A DNA stretch of 64,000 nucleotides from Actinomadura syzygii (GTDB taxonomy: Bacteria; Actinomycetota; Actinomycetes; Streptosporangiales; Streptosporangiaceae): assembly GCF_008085905.1 (NCBI RefSeq), contig NZ_VSFF01000006.1, positions 372,001 to 436,000 on the forward strand, written 5' to 3'. A program made the position numbers and the translations under genes. The notes under the pieces were generated by a model that saw only the letters and a program-made list of their open reading frames with translations, made no database searches and was not told the origin of the DNA. Positions 16,725-25,042 of the stretch are shown in pieces. Within the stretch, counting starts at the first letter, position 1; each line of letters opens with the position of its first letter.

Positions 16725-16761
16725 CGTACTGATCACTACACTGACTGGAGTGATCACTACA
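16725..16761. promoter_or_regulatory. Shared palindromic operators, sites 4 and 5
   Basis: CGTACTGATCACTACA (16725-16740) and TGGAGTGATCACTACA (16746-16761) share the core TGATCACTACA. Their spacing is 21 bp, two helical turns. They lie in the divergent promoter between the transporter operon and the first TetR gene, exactly where an autoregulating TetR would bind. Confidence 0.78.
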
Positions 16762-16850
16762 GGGACGCAAGGCGACCGTACCCATGATGTGATGGGCGGC
16801 ACAACCCCCTGCCGGGGCCGAGTTTCCAAAGGCCAGAGGAGTAGAAGCGG

Positions 16851-17486
16851 ATGCGGAAGACGGCGCGTCGCCATCAACGGGGCGAGGAGTCGAGGTCGCG
16901 GATCCTGGAGGCGACGCTCGCGATCGCCGCCGAGCGCGGCTATGACGGCACCTCGATCGCCTTGGTCACGGAGGCGACCGGACTGCCGGCGAGCTCCGTC
17001 TACTGGCACTTCCGCAACAAGGACGAACTGCTGGCCGAAACCCTGGAGTTCAGCTACCGGCGCTGGCGCGAGACCGCCCCGACCTGGCAGGACCGGGTCG
17101 GCATCTCCGACCCGGCCGAGGAGATCCGGGACCGGTTGCAGCGCGCCTCGCACGCGATCGCCGACCAGCCCGAGTTCTGGCGGCTCGGGCTGATGCTCGG
17201 GCTCGCGAACCGGCCGAAGGAGCCCGCCGCGCGGCGCCGCTACATCGAGGTGCGCGGCGAGACCCGCGTCGCCATCCGCGACTGGTGGGAGCAGGTCCTC
17301 CCGGACGGCGACCCGGAGCGCGCGCGCGAGGTCGCCGACCGGATGTCCCGGTTCCACCTCGCCGTCATGGACGGGCTGTACATCGGCGTCCACTCGGGCC
17401 GCGGCTGGAACCTGGAGCGGATCGTCGACCTGATCGCCGCGGGCGTGCACGCGCAGGCCCTGACCTGGCTGGACGAGGCGGCGTGA
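16851..17486 (+). CDS. TetR-family transcriptional regulator, first of tandem pair
   Basis: A 211-residue protein with the TetR DNA-binding domain at residues 15-60. It includes SRILEATLAIAAERGYDGTSI and the recognition helix region GLPASSVYWHFRNKDELLAE. The all-helical C-terminus binds a ligand not identifiable from sequence. It is divergent from the transporter operon across operators 4 and 5. The next TetR gene overlaps it, so both are made from one message. It is one of two candidates to bind the shared palindrome. Confidence 0.92.
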   Translation: MRKTARRHQRGEESRSRILEATLAIAAERGYDGTSIALVTEATGLPASSVYWHFRNKDELLAETLEFSYRRWRETAPTWQDRVGISDPAEEIRDRLQRASHAIADQPEFWRLGLMLGLANRPKEPAARRRYIEVRGETRVAIRDWWEQVLPDGDPERAREVADRMSRFHLAVMDGLYIGVHSGRGWNLERIVDLIAAGVHAQALTWLDEAA

Positions 17487-18112
17487 GCACGATGCCCACC
17501 ACCTCGAACTCCCCCGAGGAGCAGGAGATCTCCCGGGTGCGCATCCTGCGGGCGGCGGCCGAGATCGCCTCGGAGCTCGGCTACGAGGGCACGACGATCT
17601 CCCGCGTCACCAAGCGCTCCGGCCTTCCGGCGAGCTCGGTGTACTGGTTCTTCCGCGACAAGGACCACCTGATCGCGGAGGTCGTCCGGCACAGCTTCGA
17701 GCAGTGGATCGCCGCGCAGCCGCGCTGGGAGCGCGACCCGCGCGACGAGCGCTCGCTCGCCGACGGCCTGCGCGCGATCCTGTCCCGGTCGGTGCGCACG
17801 CTGCCCGACGCGCCCGACTTCCTCCGCATCGGGCACATGCTGCTGCTGGAGTCGCGCGAGGTCGAGGCGGAGGCGCGGCAGTACTTCCTCGCCACCCGGG
17901 ACGCCGTCGCCAACAGCATCGCGGCCTGGTTCACCTCCTACTTCGACGCCGAGCTGCAGGCCCGGCGGCCCGAGCTGGCGATGGACCTGGCGCGGATCGT
18001 CCTGGCCTCGACGGACGGGCTGTTCCTCGCCCACCAGATCCACGACGACTGGGACCCGGACGACTTCATCGAGGTCATCGTCGCCATCGTCCAGCGGGCC
18101 GTCGCGGGCTGA
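17483..18112 (+). CDS. TetR-family transcriptional regulator, second of tandem pair
   Basis: A 209-residue TetR protein whose recognition region GLPASSVYWFFRDKDHLIAE is almost identical to that of the upstream protein. The two may therefore recognise the same DNA and could form heterodimers. The C-terminal ligand domains are clearly different. GTG 17483 overlaps the previous TGA; ATG 17492 is an in-frame alternative three codons later. Confidence 0.9.
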   Translation: MSTMPTTSNSPEEQEISRVRILRAAAEIASELGYEGTTISRVTKRSGLPASSVYWFFRDKDHLIAEVVRHSFEQWIAAQPRWERDPRDERSLADGLRAILSRSVRTLPDAPDFLRIGHMLLLESREVEAEARQYFLATRDAVANSIAAWFTSYFDAELQARRPELAMDLARIVLASTDGLFLAHQIHDDWDPDDFIEVIVAIVQRAVAG

Positions 18113-18193
18113 GCCGGAGGCTCGTCGAGGGCCGAGCCGGAGGCCCCGGCGCGAACGAGACGGTTGTCACGCCGGGGTCTCTCATGGCAATCT

Positions 18194-18211
18194 CTGTAGC
18201 GATCGCTACAG
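18194..18211. promoter_or_regulatory. Shared palindromic operator, site 6 (perfect)
   Basis: CTGTAGCGATCGCTACAG is an 18-bp perfect palindrome, the best copy of the family. It abuts the Shine-Dalgarno of the flavin reductase gene, so a bound repressor would block the transcript start or ribosome entry. It lies between ATG 18184 and ATG 18226, which supports the latter as the true start. Confidence 0.82.
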
Positions 18212-18225
18212 GGAGGAGTTCCGTC

Positions 18226-18741
18226 ATGCCGCTGACCGCCAACGGGGACGGCGCGCCGGTCATCGATCAGGCGCGCTTCCGCCACGTGCTCGGCCGCTAC
18301 CCGACCGGCGTCGTCGTCGTGACCGCGCTCGACGCGACCGGCACGGCCCTCGGCATGACCGTCGGCTCGTTCACCTCCGTCTCGCTCGACCCGCCGCTCG
18401 TGGCGTTCCTGCCGGACAAGAGCTCCAGCTCGTGGCGGGCGCTGCGCGAGTCGGGCGAGCGGTTCTGCGTGAACGTCCTGGCGGCCGCGCAGGAGGACGT
18501 CTGCCGCGCCGTCGCGATGCGCAAGACCGACAAGTTCCACGACATCGGCTGGCGGCCGTCCCCCGCCGGGAACCCGATCATCGACGGCGCGGTCGCCTGG
18601 ATCGACTGCGTCACCGAGCAGCTCCACGACGCGGGCGACCACCAGATCGTCGTCGGCCGGGTCGAGCACCTCCAGCTCGGCGACGACGACACCCCGCTGC
18701 TGTTCCACCGCGGCGCCTACGGGACGTTCACCCCGCACTAG
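18226..18741 (+). CDS. Flavin reductase (HsaB-like) for two-component monooxygenases
   Basis: A 171-residue protein of the FMN-binding split-barrel flavin reductase family. RYPTGVVVVTALD, GMTVGSFTSVSLDPPLVAF (flavin-binding) and FCVNVLAAAQEDVC, then a C-terminal GDHQIVVGRVEHL and YGTF, match HsaB, HpaC and related reductases. It would pass reduced flavin to the two HsaA-like oxygenases. It sits 11 kb from them but carries the best copy of their operator. ATG 18226 is preceded by GGAGGAG at 18212-18218. Confidence 0.9.
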   Translation: MPLTANGDGAPVIDQARFRHVLGRYPTGVVVVTALDATGTALGMTVGSFTSVSLDPPLVAFLPDKSSSSWRALRESGERFCVNVLAAAQEDVCRAVAMRKTDKFHDIGWRPSPAGNPIIDGAVAWIDCVTEQLHDAGDHQIVVGRVEHLQLGDDDTPLLFHRGAYGTFTPH

Positions 18742-18816
18742 CGGTTCGGCAGGGATTGAGCGTGTCGGCGGGACCCGCCCCGGGGACGATCATGATCATC
18801 CACCGAGGAGGTTGTG

Positions 18817-19878
18817 ATGTCGTCTTCCAAGCGCCCGTTGCTGGTCTCCGCAGGACTTGCCGCGCTGGTCATCGGGCTGTCGGGCTCCCAACTCCCGGCC
18901 GCGGCGGCCTTACCCGCGCGAGCCCCGGCCGCCGCTCCCGGGGGCGGTGTGCGGGACGTCGTGTTCGCCGTCCACGGCGGCGCGGGCTCGCTGCCGCGCG
19001 GCAGCCTCACACCCGAGCAGGAGAAGGCGTACCGGGACGGGCTCGCCAAGGCCCTGCGCACCGGCTACGGCCTGATCAAGGATGGTAGGCCCGCGCTCGA
19101 CGCGGTCGAGAAGGCGGTCAACGTCCTGGAGGACGACCCGCTCTTCAACGCGGGCAAGGGCGCGGTGTTCAACACCGACGCCGAGCAGGAACTGGACGCC
19201 TCGATCATGAACGGGAAGGACCAGCGGTCGGGCGCGGTGGCGGGCGTCCACCACACGAAGAACCCGATCTCGCTCGCCCGGCTGGTGATGGAGAAGTCGC
19301 CGCACGTCTTCCTCGCCGGGAAGGGCGCGGACGAATTCGCGCTCCGCAACGGCGTCCCGTACACCACGCAGGACTATTTCTGGACGCAGCGCCGCTGGGA
19401 CCAGCTCATGGCGGCCAAGGGGAACCCGTCCGCGCGGCAGTCCGAGGTGGGTGGGACGGTCGGCGCGATCGCCCTGGACGGCTCCCGGAACGTGGCGGCC
19501 GCGACGTCCACCGGCGGCCTCACGAACAAGGAGGTCGGACGGGTCGGCGACTCCCCCGTCATCGGCGCCGGGACGTACGCGAACAACCGCACCCTCGCCA
19601 TCTCGTGCACCGGCACCGGGGAGGTCTTCATCCGGGGCGTCGCCGCGCACGACGTGTCCGCGCTGATGGAGTACGCGCACCTGCCCGTGACCAAGGCCGC
19701 CGCGACGGTCGTCAACCAGAAGATCACCGCGCTGGGCGCGACCGGCGGCGTCATCGCGCTGGACGGCCGCGGCACCCTCGCCACCCCGCACAGCACCAAG
19801 GGGATCATCAACGGCTACGTGACGAAGGACGGCGAGATCGTCACGCGCCTCTACGACGACGAGACCCCGGCGGAGTAA
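18817..19878 (+). CDS. Secreted isoaspartyl peptidase/L-asparaginase (Ntn hydrolase, plant type)
   Basis: A 353-residue precursor with a signal peptide of about 32 residues ending near AAALPARA. The mature protein starts with AVHGGAGSLPRG. The autoproteolysis site is before Thr214 in EVGGTVGAIALDG, and that Thr becomes the nucleophile. STGGLTNKEVGRVGDSP and GTGTGE-like GTGEVFIRG complete the active site. It should hydrolyse isoaspartyl dipeptides or asparagine outside the membrane. ATG 18817 has GAGGAGG six bases before it; GTG 18814 is too close. It is convergent with the TerD gene, five bases away. Confidence 0.9.
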   Translation: MSSSKRPLLVSAGLAALVIGLSGSQLPAAAALPARAPAAAPGGGVRDVVFAVHGGAGSLPRGSLTPEQEKAYRDGLAKALRTGYGLIKDGRPALDAVEKAVNVLEDDPLFNAGKGAVFNTDAEQELDASIMNGKDQRSGAVAGVHHTKNPISLARLVMEKSPHVFLAGKGADEFALRNGVPYTTQDYFWTQRRWDQLMAAKGNPSARQSEVGGTVGAIALDGSRNVAAATSTGGLTNKEVGRVGDSPVIGAGTYANNRTLAISCTGTGEVFIRGVAAHDVSALMEYAHLPVTKAAATVVNQKITALGATGGVIALDGRGTLATPHSTKGIINGYVTKDGEIVTRLYDDETPAE

Positions 19879-19883
19879 GCGGG

Positions 19884-21512
19884 CTAGTCGAAGGAGGCGA
19901 TGGCGCGGGCGTGCTCGCCGAGGACGTGCGCGAGCAGCGCCGGAATCCGGGTGCCGTCGCCCGCGTCCGGCAGCACCTCGGGGGTGAGCGTCCAGTCGAT
20001 GCCGACCCACGAGTCGCCGATCGTGCCCTCGCTGGACGGCAGGTTGTTGCACGTCTGCCGGAGCCGGATCGCGCGCACCGACTCGGCGGCCGGGGTGTCG
20101 GACTCGACCAGCAGCACGGGGACGCCGACCAGCGGCCCGTCCTCCACGAGGCGGAGCAGGTGGTGGGCGTCCTCGCCGTCCAGGGCGGCGCCCGCGTCCA
20201 TGATCACCACGAGCCGGACCGGCGGCCCGGCGGCGGCCGGGTCGTCGTCGGAGCCGCCGATCCGGCGCAGGTCGACGAGGTCGAGCAGCCGCCGGACCCG
20301 GTCGGCCGCGGCCGGTCCGGTCGCCACGCCGCCGCCGAGCAGGCGCGTCCCGGCCGGGTCGAGCGTGTTCAGCATGCCCGCGCCGGACAGCCCGGTCGGG
20401 TCGATCACCTCGAGCCCGACCAGCCCGGGAGGGACGGCGGCGAGGAACCGCGCCACCAGCGACCAGGCGTAGGCCGCCGCGTCGCCGGGCGCCGTCCCGC
20501 TGGAGATCCACACGCCGCCCCGCCACGGGACGCGCAGCACGAGCGGCACCCGCAGGTCGGGCAGCTCGGCGGTGGACAGGCGGCCGAGCAGCATCCCCTC
20601 GGCCAGGTCGGCGCGGGGCCGCCAGGTCAGCCAGGACGGCGCGTCGAACGGCGCCGCCTCGGCCGTGACGTGCGGCTCCACGTGCGCGAGCTCGTCGCGG
20701 AGCTGCGCGGCGTCGTCGCGTAGCCGCCGGTCGGCCGCCGCCATGAGCTCGTCGAACCGTCCGCGCGGCGTGCGTCCGGTCACCTCGTCGTTGCGGACGT
20801 TGAGCGCGTGCTCGGTGGACGCGCGGAACGCCGCCACCGAACGGCTCGCGTCCTCCCAGACCAGCCAGCACCGTTCGAGATACCCGACCTCCGAGGAGGA
20901 CGGCCCCGGCGAGGACGGCCCCGGCGTCGGCGGGGGCCCGGTGGGAGTGCTGGGCGGCGCGCCGAGCGACGGGCCGGGCGGCGCGGAGCGGAGACCGGCG
21001 TCGGCCGCCTCGCCCGGGTCGTCCACCTCAACGCCGTGCGCCTCGACCAGCTCGGCCAGCCCGCCCGCGTAGCCCTGCCCGACCGCGCGCACCTTCCACT
21101 GGTCGGCGCGCCGGTAGACCTCAAGCCCGATGATCGCCTTCTCCGCGCCGAGGCCCGCGACGGTGAACCCCGCCACCGCCTCGCCGCCCGCGACGGCGAC
21201 CTGGACCTGCGGGGGCGGGACCGTCCCAAACGAGACGCCGCCGCCGGTCAGGCTGGCCGCCACCAGCACCGCGTGGACGCCCGCCGGGACCGCGTCGAGG
21301 TCGAGCTCGACGCGCTGCCGTCCGGCGCCGTCGACCCACCGCACGCCGGGAACCTCGGGCGCGTTGAAGAACACGAGGTCGTCGTCGGACCGGACGCGCA
21401 TGTCCGGCCCGACCAGCAGCGCGCTGACGTCCACGGGCACGGCGCAGGACACCGTGACCGCCACCCGGCGCGCGGGCAGCGGCGCGTTGGCGCCGGACGA
21501 GAGTTCGAGCAT
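19884..21512 (-). CDS. TerD-domain protein with degenerate FtsK-like C-terminal domain
   Basis: A 542-residue two-part protein. Residues 1-165 form a TerD domain (ELSSGANAPLP start, RVELDLDAVPAGV, KAIIGLEVYRRADQWKVRAVGQGY). A Pro/Ser/Gly linker follows (about 165-210), then a helical region. The last 200 residues resemble an FtsK/HerA-type NTPase: VPLVLRVPWRGGVWISSG with AYAWSLVARFLAAVPPG, then VRLVVIMDAGAAL where Walker B would be. The expected GxxGxGKS loop is absent (ISSGTAPGDAAA), so ATP hydrolysis is doubtful. Start ATG 21512 follows the upstream TerD stop by six bases. The function is unknown; TerD proteins bind calcium and act in stress- and membrane-linked complexes. Confidence 0.8.
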   Translation of the reverse strand: MLELSSGANAPLPARRVAVTVSCAVPVDVSALLVGPDMRVRSDDDLVFFNAPEVPGVRWVDGAGRQRVELDLDAVPAGVHAVLVAASLTGGGVSFGTVPPPQVQVAVAGGEAVAGFTVAGLGAEKAIIGLEVYRRADQWKVRAVGQGYAGGLAELVEAHGVEVDDPGEAADAGLRSAPPGPSLGAPPSTPTGPPPTPGPSSPGPSSSEVGYLERCWLVWEDASRSVAAFRASTEHALNVRNDEVTGRTPRGRFDELMAAADRRLRDDAAQLRDELAHVEPHVTAEAAPFDAPSWLTWRPRADLAEGMLLGRLSTAELPDLRVPLVLRVPWRGGVWISSGTAPGDAAAYAWSLVARFLAAVPPGLVGLEVIDPTGLSGAGMLNTLDPAGTRLLGGGVATGPAAADRVRRLLDLVDLRRIGGSDDDPAAAGPPVRLVVIMDAGAALDGEDAHHLLRLVEDGPLVGVPVLLVESDTPAAESVRAIRLRQTCNNLPSSEGTIGDSWVGIDWTLTPEVLPDAGDGTRIPALLAHVLGEHARAIASFD

Positions 21513-21518
21513 CGGCGG

Positions 21519-22088
21519 TCAGGCCAGGCCGGCGATGGTCGGCAGCATGTCCTCGAAGGTGCGGCCGTGGCACGGCTCGCCGATCGCGTTCATCTTCCAC
21601 GCCTCGCCGTGCCGGTAGAGGCGGACCATCACCATGGCGGTGTGCGGCCCGCCGCCGGTCAGCGTGTAGCGGGCCAGCTCGCCGCCGTCGGTCTCGTTGA
21701 CGAGGCGGCAGAACGCGTTCTCGACCTCGTTGAAGGTCTGCCCGTTGAACGAGCTGACCGTGAACACCAGCGACGTGACGTGCACGGGCAGCCGCGTCAG
21801 GTCGACGATCACGGACTCGTCGTCCCCGTCGCCCGCCCCGGTCAGGTTGTCGCCGGTGTGCCGGACGGACCCGTCGTCGCTGGTCAGCTTGCCGAAGTAC
21901 ACCACGTCCGCGATGCGGCCGTCGGCGAAGAGCACGCAGGACGCGTCGAGGTCGATCTCGCGCTCCCGGGAGCCGAAGAAGCCCTTCTTCTTCACGGCGT
22001 CCCAGCCCAGACCCATCCGGACCATGCGCAGCGCCCCGCCCGGCTTCTCCAGCGAGATCCGCTGGCCCTTCGTCATAGAGACGGTCAC
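21519..22088 (-). CDS. TerD-family calcium-binding stress protein
   Basis: A 189-residue single-domain TerD protein. KGQRISLEKPGG, GLGWDA, EIDLDASCVLFA and the acidic loop GDNLTGAGDGDDE (calcium-binding in characterised TerD) are all present, ending with HGEAWKMNAIGEPCHGRTF. GTG 22088 has GGAGG eight bases upstream; ATG 22076 is an in-frame alternative. It is co-transcribed with the TerD-FtsK-like gene. Tellurite resistance should not be assumed from the name. Confidence 0.92.
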   Translation of the reverse strand: MTVSMTKGQRISLEKPGGALRMVRMGLGWDAVKKKGFFGSREREIDLDASCVLFADGRIADVVYFGKLTSDDGSVRHTGDNLTGAGDGDDESVIVDLTRLPVHVTSLVFTVSSFNGQTFNEVENAFCRLVNETDGGELARYTLTGGGPHTAMVMVRLYRHGEAWKMNAIGEPCHGRTFEDMLPTIAGLA

Positions 22089-22254
22089 AGCCGTCGCCTC
22101 CTCATGTCCCCTGAACGGCGACCCGGTCCCCGGAAAGGCGGACCAGGTGCGACGAAAGCCTGGCAGCCCGGCCCGCCGTTGTCATCCCATTCGCCCGCCC
22201 TGGTCATTCTCGCCTTGAGTAGAACTGTCGTACCCGTGCGGGAGGCTGGCCGCC

Positions 22255-22785
22255 ATGTCCATCCATGTGGCCGGCCGCCGCCGCACGACGCTCCAGCGCG
22301 ACTTCCCCGACGCCCTGATCCTGGACGTGACGTCCCGCGCCCCTGAACCCTGGACGCGGCTCAGCCCCTTCTATCCGCACGGCGGAATCCCGGTTCCCGG
22401 CCGTCCGGACCTGACCTCGCAATCCGTGGAGGGCGTCTGGCAGGCGCTGAAGGTCTTCGCCTCCGAAGCGGAGGACTTCGGCAAGCTGAACGTCACGACC
22501 ATGAAAGGCATCAAGCGCACGGTTCGGCGTCTCGGGCCACCACTCGGCCATCGCCTGGGCGACCGCCTTCTCGGCTATGAGGAGGCGAGGCGTCTGATCT
22601 ACCTGCCGACCTATTCATGGATGCTCGACAATCGCGCCGCGGACCTGGTCGCCGAACTCCGCGAGCTGAGCCGCGCCAGAACCGTCGTCCTTCTCGATTA
22701 CACGACGAATGGCGACGTGAGCGACCTTTCCAAGCCCCTTTCCCACGCCGCTTTGATAGCGCGCCGAATCGGCGGTCCCACGTAG
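22255..22785 (+). CDS. Conserved actinobacterial protein of unknown function (DUF6939-like)
   Basis: A 176-residue protein with the sequence pattern RRDFPDA-like (TLQRDFPDALILDVTSR), FYPHGGIPVPGRP and QSVEGVWQALKVF. I recognise this as a conserved actinobacterial family, probably DUF6939, without known function. The C-terminus has a hydrophobic ARTVVLLDYTTNGD strand resembling a nucleotide- or DNA-processing core, but no catalytic set can be named. ATG 22255 follows GGGAGG by nine bases. It is divergent from the TerD pair and may share their promoter region. Confidence 0.75.
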   Translation: MSIHVAGRRRTTLQRDFPDALILDVTSRAPEPWTRLSPFYPHGGIPVPGRPDLTSQSVEGVWQALKVFASEAEDFGKLNVTTMKGIKRTVRRLGPPLGHRLGDRLLGYEEARRLIYLPTYSWMLDNRAADLVAELRELSRARTVVLLDYTTNGDVSDLSKPLSHAALIARRIGGPT

Positions 22786-22897
22786 ACCCGGCCGGGGCCG
22801 GATGATCGGAAACGCCATCCGACATCCCGGACATGTGTGACAATTGGGGCAGCCGTGGCGCTCCCCTGATCATGAGCTCGGCCGTGAACGGAGAAGC

Positions 22898-24991
22898 ATG
22901 CTGAAGCGTACGTTGATCGGGGTGTCGGCCGCCGCCGCCGTGGCGGTGGCCGGAACCGTGACCTGGACGGTCTCCGCCCACTCGACGGCCACCCGGGCGT
23001 CCGAGGAGAAGCCGGGCCGCGGCCGGGTGCAGGCACGGGCGCTCGCCGACCTCCCCGACTCCGGTTCCACGGCCAAGCCCGCCGGACGCAAGGTCGTGGG
23101 CCTGCCCGCCGCGCGGACGGAGCCGTTCAGCCTGGTCGGCGTCACCTGGGACAAGCCGAGGGACGAACTGCGCGGGACGGTCCGCCTCCGCACCCGCGAC
23201 GCCCGCACCGGCGCCTGGTCCGGCTGGCGTTCCGTCGAGCCCGCGTCCGCCGACGCCCCCGACCGGGGCGGCCGCGGCGGCACGAGCGGGCTGTGGGTCG
23301 GGCCGTCCAACGGCGTCGAGGTGCGCGTCACCGGGCAGGGCCGCACCCTCCCGGACGGCCTGCGCGTCGACCTGGTCGACCCCGAGACCGGCCGGACGGT
23401 CGCGCCCAAGCCGCGCGCCGCCGCACCCGGCACGGGGATGAAGCTCGTCGCCGCGACCACTCCGCTGGCCGGGCCGGTCACCGCTCCGAAGCCGACGATC
23501 GTGCCGCGCTCCGGGTGGGGCGCGGACGAGTCGATCGTCCGGAACCCGCCGACCTACGACACCTCGGTGCAGGCGGCGTTCGTCCACCACACGGACACGG
23601 GCAACGACTACACGTGCGCGCAGTCCGCGTCCGTCATCAAGTCGGTGTTCCTGTACCACGTGCAGAGCCAGGGCTGGGACGACATCGGCTACAACTTCCT
23701 CGTCGACAAGTGCGGCACCGTGTTCGAGGGACGGGCCGGAGGCGTCGAACGTCCCGTCCACGGCGCGCACACGTACGGGTTCAACACCGACAGCACGGGG
23801 ATCGCCGTCCTCGGCACCTACACCGCCGCCAACGACCCGCAGGTGCCCGGCGTCACGCCGACCAAGGCGTCGCTCGACGGCGTCGCGAAGATCGCGGCGT
23901 GGAAGCTCGGGCTGACCGGCGTCGACCCGACCGCGAAGACGACGCTGACCTCGAACGTGCCGGACGGCAAGTACCCGCTCGGCCAGAAGGTCGACTTCTA
24001 CACGATCTCGGGCCACCGCGACGGGTTCGCGACCGCGTGCCCGGGGGCGCAGCTCTACGCCGCGCTTCCCGCCGTCCGGACGGCGGCGAAGCAGATCACC
24101 GTCCCGGCGCTGGCCACGACGCTGACCGGCGCGAAGGCCACCGGAGGCCGCTACTACACGACCGGCCCCGCCACGCTGAACTGGACGCCCGCCGACGGCG
24201 CGTCCTACACCGTGAGCGTGGACGGCGCGACCGCCGCGTCGCCCGCCGCCGGAGACAAGTCCGCGACGGTCGATCTCGCGCCCGGCACGCACGCGGTGCA
24301 GTTGAACGCGACCTTCGCGGACGGCACGACGTCCGCGTCCCCGCAGTTCACGGTGGTCGCGGACACGACGCGACCGGCCGTCTCGTCCCTGGCGCTCGCG
24401 CTGCGCAAGTCGACCGTGAACAGCACCGCGATCCCGGTCACGTTCGGTTGGAAGGCGACCGACAACACGCTGCTCGCCGCGCTGAAGGCGACGTCCCCGG
24501 CCGCGAAGACGTTCACGCCGACCACGACGACCTGGGCGGCGAGCGCGAAGCCGGGTGCCACGCAGTCGTGGGCGCTGGCCGCCGCGGACGCCGCGGGCAA
24601 CACCGGAACGGCCGCCATCAGCCGCTACGCGGGCGGGATCAGCGAGGGCTCGGCGCGCCGGACCGGCACCTGGAAGGTCACGACCACCAAGTCCTACCTG
24701 GGCGGACGCGGCCTCTACAGCAGCGCGAAGGGCGCCACCGCGAGCTGGACGTTCACCGGCCGCACCGCCGGGCTGATCTTCAAGCGGGCGACCAACGTCG
24801 GCGCCGTGGTCGTCTACGTGGACGGCGCCAAGATCGGCACGCTGGACACGCGGGCGTCGTCCACCGCCTACCGCCAGCTCCTGTGGACGCGCACCTGGAG
24901 CAGCGGCGGCAAGCACACCATCAAGATCGTCGTCGCGGGCACGAAGGGACGCCCGACGGTCGGCATCGACGGCCTGGTCTACCTGCGCTGA
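22898..24991 (+). CDS. Secreted PGRP-type N-acetylmuramoyl-L-alanine amidase
   Basis: A 697-residue exported protein with an N-terminal signal sequence (MLKRTLIGVSAAAAVAVAG). A beta-rich domain of about 170 residues precedes the PGRP/Amidase_2 domain at about 200-390. Zinc ligands are visible: His230 (FVHHTDTG), His373 (SGHRDG) and Cys381 (ACPG), with Tyr near DDIGYNFLVD. It should cut the bond between MurNAc and L-Ala. The C-terminal 300 residues are repeat-like beta domains, possibly for wall or carbohydrate binding. ATG 22898 has GGAG six bases upstream; upstream codons are non-coding. Confidence 0.92.
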   Translation: MLKRTLIGVSAAAAVAVAGTVTWTVSAHSTATRASEEKPGRGRVQARALADLPDSGSTAKPAGRKVVGLPAARTEPFSLVGVTWDKPRDELRGTVRLRTRDARTGAWSGWRSVEPASADAPDRGGRGGTSGLWVGPSNGVEVRVTGQGRTLPDGLRVDLVDPETGRTVAPKPRAAAPGTGMKLVAATTPLAGPVTAPKPTIVPRSGWGADESIVRNPPTYDTSVQAAFVHHTDTGNDYTCAQSASVIKSVFLYHVQSQGWDDIGYNFLVDKCGTVFEGRAGGVERPVHGAHTYGFNTDSTGIAVLGTYTAANDPQVPGVTPTKASLDGVAKIAAWKLGLTGVDPTAKTTLTSNVPDGKYPLGQKVDFYTISGHRDGFATACPGAQLYAALPAVRTAAKQITVPALATTLTGAKATGGRYYTTGPATLNWTPADGASYTVSVDGATAASPAAGDKSATVDLAPGTHAVQLNATFADGTTSASPQFTVVADTTRPAVSSLALALRKSTVNSTAIPVTFGWKATDNTLLAALKATSPAAKTFTPTTTTWAASAKPGATQSWALAAADAAGNTGTAAISRYAGGISEGSARRTGTWKVTTTKSYLGGRGLYSSAKGATASWTFTGRTAGLIFKRATNVGAVVVYVDGAKIGTLDTRASSTAYRQLLWTRTWSSGGKHTIKIVVAGTKGRPTVGIDGLVYLR

Positions 24992-25001
24992 CACGCGGGT
25001 C

Positions 25002-25035
25002 GGAGCGGGCGGGGCGCAGGGCCCCCGCCCGCTCC
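25002..25035. terminator. Bidirectional terminator between amidase and DUF305 genes
   Basis: A 13-bp perfect stem GGAGCGGGCGGGG/CCCCGCCCGCTCC with a loop of eight bases lies between the convergent stops at 24991 and 25043. Confidence 0.75.
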
Positions 25036-25042
25036 CCACCTC

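Noticed and set aside
18184-18225. Upstream ATG 18184 as start of the flavin reductase
   Set aside because: It would place the perfect operator inside the coding region; ATG 18226 has a strong GGAGGAG and matches the family start.
21519-22088. Tellurite resistance assignment for the TerD genes
   Set aside because: TerC, TerB and other resistance genes are missing; TerD proteins have wider roles.
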